The notes below the pieces were generated by a model that was given only the letters and a program-made list of their open reading frames with translations, made no database searches and was not told the DNA's origin. From Candidatus Muiribacteriota bacterium (GTDB lineage: Bacteria > Muiribacteriota > DAOVTB01), in the NCBI GenBank assembly GCA_030633305.1, contig DAOVTB010000017.1, positions 1-38,706 of the forward strand: a DNA stretch of 38,706 bases, given 5' to 3'. This document shows, in pieces, positions 32,472 to 38,706 of this stretch; position 1 is the stretch's first letter, and each line of letters opens with the position of its first letter. Position numbers and translations under genes: made by a program.

Positions 32472-32499
32472 TTGTGATTAGTATAGATTTAAATCACAA
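32472..32499 (+). promoter_or_regulatory. Hairpin in the EF-G leader
   Basis: TTGTGATT (32472-32479) pairs perfectly with AATCACAA (32492-32499) over a 12-nt loop. It ends about 40 nt before the EF-G start, within the predicted transcript. It could control translation or bind a protein as a DNA dyad. Confidence 0.45.
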
Positions 32500-32540
32500 A
32501 TGGTTGAAGAAAATAATATTGTAAAAATCGGAGTAGAAAG

Positions 32541-34613
32541 ATGGGAATCAGTAAATCCAGAAATATTGGTATTGCGGCACATATTGATGCTGGTAAAACA
32601 ACGGTTACAGAACGAATTTTGTTTTATACAGGTGAAACCCGTAAAATCGGCGAAGTTCATGATGGTCAAGCAACGATGGATTTTATGAAACAGGAACAGG
32701 AACGAGGAATTACCATTGCTTCGGCTGCTATTTCGTGCAAATGGGATGGCCATAATATAAATATCATTGATACACCGGGTCACGTTGATTTTACTATTGA
32801 AGTGGAAAGATCAATGCGTGTTCTCGATGGAATTATAGCAGTATTCTGTGCAGTTGGTGGGGTGGAAGCCCAGAGTGAAACTGTCTGGGGACAGGCTGAT
32901 AACTATAAAGTTCCAAGAATGTGTTTTATCAATAAAATGGATAGACCTGGAGCCGATTTCTTTGACGTAATTCATCAGCTTGATGACAGACTGGATGCTA
33001 AGCCAGTTCCTTTCCAGCTTCCAATAGGAAGTGAAGAACATTTTGAAGGAATAGTGAATTTAATTGAGATGAAGGCGCGAATTTTTAATGATGGCGAAAT
33101 GACTGATGTAGAAATTCCAGCTGAACTTTTGGATAAAGCTATGGAGTGGCGTGGAAAATTACTTGAGACATTGGCTGAATATGATGATGACCTGGCGGAA
33201 CTTTATCTGGAAGATGAAGAAATTTCAATTGAACTTATAAAAAAAGTGACAAGATACTGTGTACTCCGTTCAATGTTTACACCTATATTCTGTGGAGCAG
33301 CATATAAAAACATTGGAATCAGACCTCTTCTGGATGCCGTGGTTGATTATATGCCAAGTCCTTTGAATAAAGGGAAAGTAGTTGGAGTGGATGTGAATGA
33401 TCCAGAAAAAAAATACAAGAGGTCTCCATGTACATCAGAACCATTTTCAGCATTGGCATTTAAGATCATTCATGATCCATATGTCGGGCAGCAGACATTT
33501 ATTAGAACTTATTCTGGTAAATTAAAATCCGGTGATACTGTGTTAAATGCATCTACTGGAAAAAAAGAGCGAATCAGTAGAATAATGCGTATTCAGGCTA
33601 AGGAAAGAATGGATATCGAGGAAGTAGGTCCAGGAGATATTGTTGCGCTTATAGGATTAAAAGATACCAGAACCGGAAATACACTTTGTGATCGAGTTAA
33701 ACCAATACTTCTTGAAACAGTTAAAATTCCTGAACCGGTTATCAGCGTTAAAATCAATACAAAAACCCGTGCAATACAGGAAAAACTTCATCATTCACTT
33801 AGAAAGATGTCACTGGAAGACCCTTCATTCGTAGTGCGTCAAACTGAACGAACTAATGAGACAATAATTGCAGGAATGGGTGAGCTTCATCTAGAGATAA
33901 TCGTGGATCGTCTCAAAACGGATTTTAATGTTGAAGCAGTTGTAGGCGAACCATCAGTAGAGTTTCGTGAAACGATTACCAAATCTCGTAAAGAAAATAC
34001 TAAATTTTCAAAACAAACAGGTGGTCATGGTCAATATGCTCATACTATTATGATAGTGGAACCTAATCCTGGTGGTGGCTTTGTCTTTGAAAATAATATA
34101 AGAGGTGGTAATATTCCGACAGAATATATTCCGGCAGTAAAAAAAGGGATTGAGGATGTTCTGAATAAAGGTGTTCTGGCTGATTATCCGGTTGTGGATG
34201 TTAAAGTTATCCTTGAAGATGGAAGTTTCCATGCGGTTGACAGCTCGGAAAGATCTTTCAGGACTTGTGCCTCTTTGTGCTTTAAATCTGCTTTTAAGAA
34301 AGCATCACCTCAATTAATTGAACCAATCATGTCACTTGAAATTTCTACTCCAGATGAATTTATTGGTGACATTGTAGGTGATCTAAGTCGTCGTCGTGGT
34401 AACGTTCTTGATATGCGACGTTACCGTAAAGGCTCACAGAAAATTTCTGCTGAAGCACCTTTGATGGAACTTTTCGGATATGCGACATCGATTAGATCAG
34501 CATCTTCAGGTAGAGCGAATTATTCGATGGAAATGGCACAATATGCACCACTTCCAGCCGCCATGCAGGAAGAAGTTCTTGAAGAGGCAAGAGCTCGGAT
34601 TGATGGAGAATAA
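32541..34613 (+). CDS. fusA: Translation elongation factor G
   Basis: This 690-aa ribosomal translocase GTPase has the G1 P-loop AHIDAGKT (residues 13-20), switch region [17 protein letters not shown] (G3) and NKMD (G4), followed by the normal domains II-V. Length fits EF-G. Phrases such as [13 protein letters not shown] and [15 protein letters not shown] resemble the second (EF-G2/spdEFG-like) class found in spirochaetes and deltaproteobacteria more than the main EF-G, and the gene is not in a ribosomal-protein operon. It may thus be a paralogue used in translocation or recycling under particular conditions; a second fusA would be expected elsewhere. A GGAG site precedes the ATG. It is convergent with the folate gene. 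Confidence 0.95.
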   Translation: MGISKSRNIGIAAHIDAGKTTVTERILFYTGETRKIGEVHDGQATMDFMKQEQERGITIASAAISCKWDGHNINIIDTPGHVDFTIEVERSMRVLDGIIAVFCAVGGVEAQSETVWGQADNYKVPRMCFINKMDRPGADFFDVIHQLDDRLDAKPVPFQLPIGSEEHFEGIVNLIEMKARIFNDGEMTDVEIPAELLDKAMEWRGKLLETLAEYDDDLAELYLEDEEISIELIKKVTRYCVLRSMFTPIFCGAAYKNIGIRPLLDAVVDYMPSPLNKGKVVGVDVNDPEKKYKRSPCTSEPFSALAFKIIHDPYVGQQTFIRTYSGKLKSGDTVLNASTGKKERISRIMRIQAKERMDIEEVGPGDIVALIGLKDTRTGNTLCDRVKPILLETVKIPEPVISVKINTKTRAIQEKLHHSLRKMSLEDPSFVVRQTERTNETIIAGMGELHLEIIVDRLKTDFNVEAVVGEPSVEFRETITKSRKENTKFSKQTGGHGQYAHTIMIVEPNPGGGFVFENNIRGGNIPTEYIPAVKKGIEDVLNKGVLADYPVVDVKVILEDGSFHAVDSSERSFRTCASLCFKSAFKKASPQLIEPIMSLEISTPDEFIGDIVGDLSRRRGNVLDMRRYRKGSQKISAEAPLMELFGYATSIRSASSGRANYSMEMAQYAPLPAAMQEEVLEEARARIDGE

Positions 34614-34629
34614 TTATTATCGAAAACTT

Positions 34630-35265
34630 CTATGATTCAGGACAGATTTCAGAATTAGATTTTTCAGGACATTCAGGTCTGTTCTTATTATTGCAATAAA
34701 TTACCCTTTTATCTGTAACAATCATATCAATCTGCTGATCATGCTTACAATGGGGGATAGTATCAAAAACTTGATCGTCAAATGCTGGAGATAATATTGT
34801 GGAATTTGAATTTATATTTGGCAGAATGCGATCATAAAATCCGCCACCGTATCCCATCCTGAAACCATAAGTATCAAATGCCATACCTGGAACTAGTATT
34901 AAATCGAAAGTTGAAATATCAATTTTTCTACAACTGTCCTTTGGCTCAAGAATTCCTGAATAACCGATTTCAAAGTCATTCCAATCTAATGCTTCGCGGA
35001 AACTTAAGTTTTTGTGTTTATTATCTGTTATCGGACATGCGATAATTTTATTCTGGGACCAGGACTTTTCAATGATGCTTTTTGTGTTGATTTCAGTTCC
35101 AAAGGATACAAATGCAAGAATTGACAAGGCGTTATTATATACATCAAGTCTGGTTAAACGATCAGACATCATTATTGATTGACTTTCTCTAGCTTCGGTA
35201 GTGATCCCATTTCGCATTGCGAGATACTTTATTCGGTAATTTTTTTTACAAGTTCTTTTTTTCAT
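34630..35265 (-). CDS. 5-formyltetrahydrofolate cyclo-ligase
   Basis: This 211-aa enzyme converts 5-formyl-THF to 5,10-methenyl-THF using ATP, keeping the folate pool usable. The signature region is intact: LILVPGMAFDTYGFRMGYGG, then GFYDRIL (residues 122-148), with the basic N-terminal helix (KKNYRIKYLAMRNGIT) typical of the family. The end of the protein has an extra short polar, cysteine-containing tail (RPECPEKSNSEICPES). No strong ribosome-binding site is seen before the ATG. The start matches the family's usual beginning. It is monocistronic and convergent with EF-G, 16 bp apart. Confidence 0.92.
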   Translation of the reverse strand: MKKRTCKKNYRIKYLAMRNGITTEARESQSIMMSDRLTRLDVYNNALSILAFVSFGTEINTKSIIEKSWSQNKIIACPITDNKHKNLSFREALDWNDFEIGYSGILEPKDSCRKIDISTFDLILVPGMAFDTYGFRMGYGGGFYDRILPNINSNSTILSPAFDDQVFDTIPHCKHDQQIDMIVTDKRVIYCNNKNRPECPEKSNSEICPES

Positions 35266-35383
35266 AATTTATATTATAACATATATTATCATTGTTTTAG
35301 CAAGTAAATAATGTATGAACTATTGTGAATTATAATAGTTCCATAGTATAATGAAGCATATTTAAAAAATTCAGGAGAAAATA

Positions 35384-37690
35384 ATGAAAATTTTATCAAT
35401 AGGTTTTATAGTTCTTTTTATCTTTTCAATGTCATTATATTCCAGTGAAATCGATGATCTACAGAGGACTGTAAAAATGCTTTCAAAACAGAATTTTGAA
35501 TTTACAAGGTCTTTGAAAGATATTGAAGAATATAGGAATGGTTCAGCACAGATTACAGATTCTGAAATGCTTGAGGATATTACTCAGAATTTGATGGAAA
35601 CCGCAAATTCTGTTAAAGTTGATAGATCTCTAGTTACTGTAGCATATAAATTATTGAAAAGAATGAAAACAAAGTCAGACAGGAAATCCAGACTCAGAAG
35701 TTTAAGTTCTGGAAATTTGTTTGAGTCTGTTACTCGTAACTCGGTAAAAAAAAGAAAGATTCCGGCATTTTTTGAAAAAGTCTCAGATAAAGTGGGCGAT
35801 TTAAAAGAAAAACTCTATGATGAGTTTATGGATTTTGATCTCTCGTTTGGATTAAAACTATTCAAATTCGATATATTAGAAGGTCTGAAGATATCCTCTC
35901 TTTATAAATATAAACTGGATTCAGATTATAGAAAAGGAGTTCATACCAGAATTGACGAATGGACATTGAAAGGTGATCTGGCATTGGGAACGGTTCTAAA
36001 AAATACCGTGAGTAAATCTTCACCTATATACATCAACATCAGTCCTCGGAAAAAAATTATTTTTGCCCGACATTATAAAACTAAAAAAGCAGCTTTTAAG
36101 GCTATTCCACTCACTCCAATATCACTTCCTTTAAGTATAGAAAAAGTTAAAAAACTAAAAACCGGAGATTTTGTATCTATCCCTACCAGAATGGGATTTT
36201 CAGCAGGCCTTTCGCTTGGTTTGACTCAAGGTATTTTTAATGCAGGTGCCAGTGGTGGAGTATTGATGACAGGAAATTTCAGGGTAAATGTTTATAAAGT
36301 AGATGACAGTCATGTCCGGCTTAAAGTAACAGGAATGCGTTCCCGGGGGAAAAATGGGAGTATTTCAATCAATTATGGACTCAATTTTTTCGGACATGAT
36401 CCGTCTGGTCTTGTGAATATAGATGATCAGGCAGTAAGTATACTTGGCTCAAACCTGTTTACCCTTGCAGTATCAAAAATTAAAGGAAAACAGCTTACTG
36501 TTGACTATACTTTTGATCTTGACAGTGCTGAAGCATGTGATGCATATGAAGCAATTCTAAAAAATGCGCTTAAATTCAAACCAACTGAAATTGGTCTTTC
36601 TTTTTTCAAAAAACATGGACTACATAAAATTACTTTTGGAGATTTAAATGTAGCAGAAAGTATATTCCAGGCAGATCGTGAACTTTCACCTGAAGACCGC
36701 AGAGTAAATAGAAATTTCATGGGTAGTATCTATAGTGAAACCAGTTCTAAAGATTTGAGAGTTGGATTAAAACTCCTGGGTATGAAAAAAAATAGTTCTA
36801 ATGTAGAAAATAAAGTTCAAAAGATCAACAATAACAATAGCTCTGATTTTTATATTTATCCAGTCTATACAAATAACTCTGAATTTTCAATCCTGTTTGG
36901 CCTCTGGAAAGAAAAAAATACCAATATTGCTCTTAGTTTTCAAAAGTCAACTCCGGATTGGAAAGCTGAAAAATTCTATAATATGACTTTTATCCACAAT
37001 TCCTATGATAAACGCTGCAGGGAAAGTGAATTAAAAGATTTTATCAGTGATGTTCGAAACAATATTGGAGATAAGCTTTTTAACAAGTTGGGATTAAATG
37101 CATATAGTGATATTAAATTTACTAAATCATTCAATTCGAAAATGAAAATTATTATGAATAAAAATAATATTCAGACGGTTATTGATTCAGTTGGTGACGA
37201 AGATAAAATTTACCGCGCAATTATTCCGGTTATCAAGGGTTTTAGATTCTATTATACTGATCCCTTTGCAAATGTAGATGATGATGTAGACTATGATGTT
37301 GCAATTCCAAAAAGCTGGAGTAGTTTTAAACAGAAAGCTGCAAAGCTTTGTAATAAAAGGTGGGGCGGACAGCATTACTGGGATTATCTCGTTGGAATGG
37401 CAAAAAAGATTAAAGTCTGGCATGGAAAAGATTTGTTTTCTGCTGAAAAAGAAATTAGAAAACTATATACAAGTAAAAAATTCTACCAGAAAATTATTCC
37501 TCGTTTGTTACTAGAGCTTATTAATCAGAATGGTGATGCTGGAACATTGTTTGTTTCTCTTAATTTTGGTGGCAGGAGCATAAAGAAATTTCAAAAAAAT
37601 ACTGGAATAAATGAATTTGAAGAAATTCTACATGATATCAATGAGTTAATTTATCAGATAAGATACAACTCTGATACCACTCCTGAGTAA
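35384..37690 (+). CDS. Large exported protein, unknown function, 768 aa
   Basis: I do not recognise this family. A signal peptide (MKILSIGFIVLFIFSMSLYS) is followed by a helical region (residues about 22-150, coiled-coil-like EIDDLQRTVKMLSKQ), then a long beta-strand-rich region (about 150-480) with glycine-rich strands (MGFSAGLSLGLTQGIFNAGA, then SGGVLMTGNFRVNVY). The C-terminal third is mixed, with basic segments and a TRP-rich patch (RWGGQHYWDYLVGMAKK). The alternating strands suggest an envelope or surface protein, perhaps a partial barrel, but no terminal aromatic beta-signal is present. AGGAG precedes the ATG. The ZIP transporter gene starts 33 bp later and may be cotranscribed, though a functional link is unclear. 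Confidence 0.65.
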   Translation: MKILSIGFIVLFIFSMSLYSSEIDDLQRTVKMLSKQNFEFTRSLKDIEEYRNGSAQITDSEMLEDITQNLMETANSVKVDRSLVTVAYKLLKRMKTKSDRKSRLRSLSSGNLFESVTRNSVKKRKIPAFFEKVSDKVGDLKEKLYDEFMDFDLSFGLKLFKFDILEGLKISSLYKYKLDSDYRKGVHTRIDEWTLKGDLALGTVLKNTVSKSSPIYINISPRKKIIFARHYKTKKAAFKAIPLTPISLPLSIEKVKKLKTGDFVSIPTRMGFSAGLSLGLTQGIFNAGASGGVLMTGNFRVNVYKVDDSHVRLKVTGMRSRGKNGSISINYGLNFFGHDPSGLVNIDDQAVSILGSNLFTLAVSKIKGKQLTVDYTFDLDSAEACDAYEAILKNALKFKPTEIGLSFFKKHGLHKITFGDLNVAESIFQADRELSPEDRRVNRNFMGSIYSETSSKDLRVGLKLLGMKKNSSNVENKVQKINNNNSSDFYIYPVYTNNSEFSILFGLWKEKNTNIALSFQKSTPDWKAEKFYNMTFIHNSYDKRCRESELKDFISDVRNNIGDKLFNKLGLNAYSDIKFTKSFNSKMKIIMNKNNIQTVIDSVGDEDKIYRAIIPVIKGFRFYYTDPFANVDDDVDYDVAIPKSWSSFKQKAAKLCNKRWGGQHYWDYLVGMAKKIKVWHGKDLFSAEKEIRKLYTSKKFYQKIIPRLLLELINQNGDAGTLFVSLNFGGRSIKKFQKNTGINEFEEILHDINELIYQIRYNSDTTPE

Positions 37691-37723
37691 CTTGTTTTAC
37701 AAAAATTAAATGGAGTAATTTAA

Positions 37724-38545
37724 ATGTTAGAATGGTTAAAACAATTTGATCCTGTTACACAAGCACTATTTGGAACCCTGTTTACATGGTTTGTTACAGC
37801 TTTAGGTGCATCGCTGGTGTTTTTCTTTAAGACTATTCATAAAAATGTACTTGATGGTATGCTTGGATTTGCTGGTGGAGTTATGGTGGCCGCAAGTTTC
37901 TGGTCGTTACTTGTTCCTGCTCTAGAAATGGCCGAGGAAATGGGCAAGACTACCTGGCTTGTAGCAGCCATTGGTTTTTTAGGTGGTGGTTTATTCTTAT
38001 GGATTGTAGATAAAACTTTGCCTCACATACATCCAGGGCTTGGTGGCGAAGAAACCGATGTTCGCGAAGGTATAAAAACAACGTGGCAAAGAAGTGTATT
38101 GCTGGTTCTTGCGATTACTTTGCATAATATTCCTGAAGGTCTTGCCGTAGGTGTTGCATTTGGTGCAGTTGCCTCTGGAATGCCGTCTGCTTCATTGACG
38201 GCAGCTGTTGCATTAGCAATTGGTATTGGAATTCAAAACTTCCCAGAAGGTGCAATTGTATCAATTCCACTTAGGAGAGAAGGATTTTCAAGAGGTAAAG
38301 CATTTATGTATGGTCAAGCTTCAGGTATTGTAGAACCAATTGCTGGTGTTGCGGGTGCATATGCTGTTCTTCATATGAGACCTATTCTGCCATATGCCCT
38401 GGCGTTTGCTGCAGGCGCAATGATATATGTTGTCGTTGAAGAACTGATTCCTGAAGCTCAACATAATCGAGAAAGTGACATAGCAACTATTGGATTCATG
38501 CTTGGTTTTACAGTAATGATGGTTTTAGATGTAGCTTTGGGCTGA
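37724..38545 (+). CDS. ZIP-family metal transporter
   Basis: This 273-aa inner-membrane transporter imports zinc or a related divalent metal. It shows the eight-helix ZIP layout with a histidine-containing loop ([13 protein letters not shown], residues 98-110) and the two signature helices: HNIPEG (134-139) and QNFPEG (171-176), whose His/Asn/Glu residues form the metal path. The second motif has Gln-Asn-Phe in place of the usual His-Glu/Asn-Ile, as in GufA-type ZIPs. EELIPEA (239-245) is another conserved segment. GGAG eight bases before the ATG supports the start. The stop TGA is followed directly by a conserved hairpin element (38546-38659). Confidence 0.92.
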   Translation: MLEWLKQFDPVTQALFGTLFTWFVTALGASLVFFFKTIHKNVLDGMLGFAGGVMVAASFWSLLVPALEMAEEMGKTTWLVAAIGFLGGGLFLWIVDKTLPHIHPGLGGEETDVREGIKTTWQRSVLLVLAITLHNIPEGLAVGVAFGAVASGMPSASLTAAVALAIGIGIQNFPEGAIVSIPLRREGFSRGKAFMYGQASGIVEPIAGVAGAYAVLHMRPILPYALAFAAGAMIYVVVEELIPEAQHNRESDIATIGFMLGFTVMMVLDVALG

Positions 38546-38659
38546 ATCTTTCATGAGCGATCTTTGAATTTTTCTGCACTATTTTAAAGTTCAAAATACG
38601 AAAAAGTATTCCTCACTTTAAAATAGATTAAAAAATCCAAATCTCATCTCATGAAAGAT
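38546..38659 (+). repeat. Stop-codon-linked structured repeat, copy B
   Basis: The outer arms are ATCTTTCATGAG (38546-38557) and CTCATGAAAGAT (38648-38659), perfectly complementary and different from those of copy A. The interior, from TTGAATTTTTCTGCAC through the perfect 12-bp stem CTATTTTAAAGT / ACTTTAAAATAG, is identical to copy A. The first arm begins one base after the ZIP gene stop. The outer stem therefore differs between copies while pairing is kept. Confidence 0.85.
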
Positions 38660-38706
38660 CCAGACGGTGGGGGTTATAAAAAAAATAATAAAATTAAAAA
38701 ATTTAA

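Overview
The window looks like a chromosomal stretch from an AT-rich, diderm (outer-membrane) bacterium, probably an uncultured lineage. The evidence is an S-layer-homology (SLH) plus coiled-coil surface protein, an RND efflux pair, many genes with signal peptides but no recognisable function, and the standard code with TGA used as a stop. SLH-tethered diderms occur in several phyla. A candidate phylum such as Riflebacteria, Muiribacteriota or Wallbacteria would fit, but this is inference and not shown by the sequence. No rRNA, tRNA, CRISPR array, phage gene or intact transposase is visible.

Layout. 1-5200: SLH protein, an orphan 342-aa gene bracketed by an inverted repeat, a 3 x 45-bp tandem repeat, two small envelope proteins, a zinc-ribbon/DUF3592-like membrane protein, and an unusual density of dyads and short dispersed repeats. 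5270-8080: a small outer-membrane-like protein, a GlmU-type left-handed beta-helix acyltransferase, a 163-nt giant palindrome, the nucleoid protein HU with a good promoter and terminator, and a creatininase-family amidohydrolase. 8180-17212: envelope genes, namely a small membrane protein, a secretin-N0/STN-like protein, a TPR protein ending in a degenerate Mrr-like domain, a TPR-like gene broken by one TGA, and a 1554-aa secreted protein ending in a fascin-like beta-trefoil.

17306-22400 holds a GNAT-type protein divergent from a two-gene operon: a LuxE-type acyl-protein synthetase and a LuxC-type acyl-CoA reductase fused to a second adenylate-forming (PaaK/CoF390-synthetase-like) ligase. With no luciferase or luxD, this is best read as a fatty-acyl activation and reduction module outside bioluminescence. 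A TetR-type regulator with a perfect dyad 12 bp before its start codon, an RND adaptor and an RND pump follow (22516-27589), so production and export of a lipophilic compound may be linked. 27617-32309: small envelope genes, a STAS/SpoIIAA-like protein and a seven-bladed propeller protein. 32541-35265: an EF-G outside any ribosomal operon, and 5-formyl-THF cyclo-ligase. 35384-38545: a 768-aa exported protein and a ZIP metal transporter.

The most unusual feature is a family of structured repeats. Three copies (2892-3021, 12477-12547 on the minus strand, 38546-38659) each begin at or immediately after a stop codon, all in the sense orientation of that gene. The two long copies share an identical core of about 63 nt that folds into a nested hairpin. 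The third lacks that core. In each copy the outermost arms differ in sequence yet remain self-complementary, the pattern expected if the structure itself is conserved. A related motif sits in the giant palindrome at 6427-6589.
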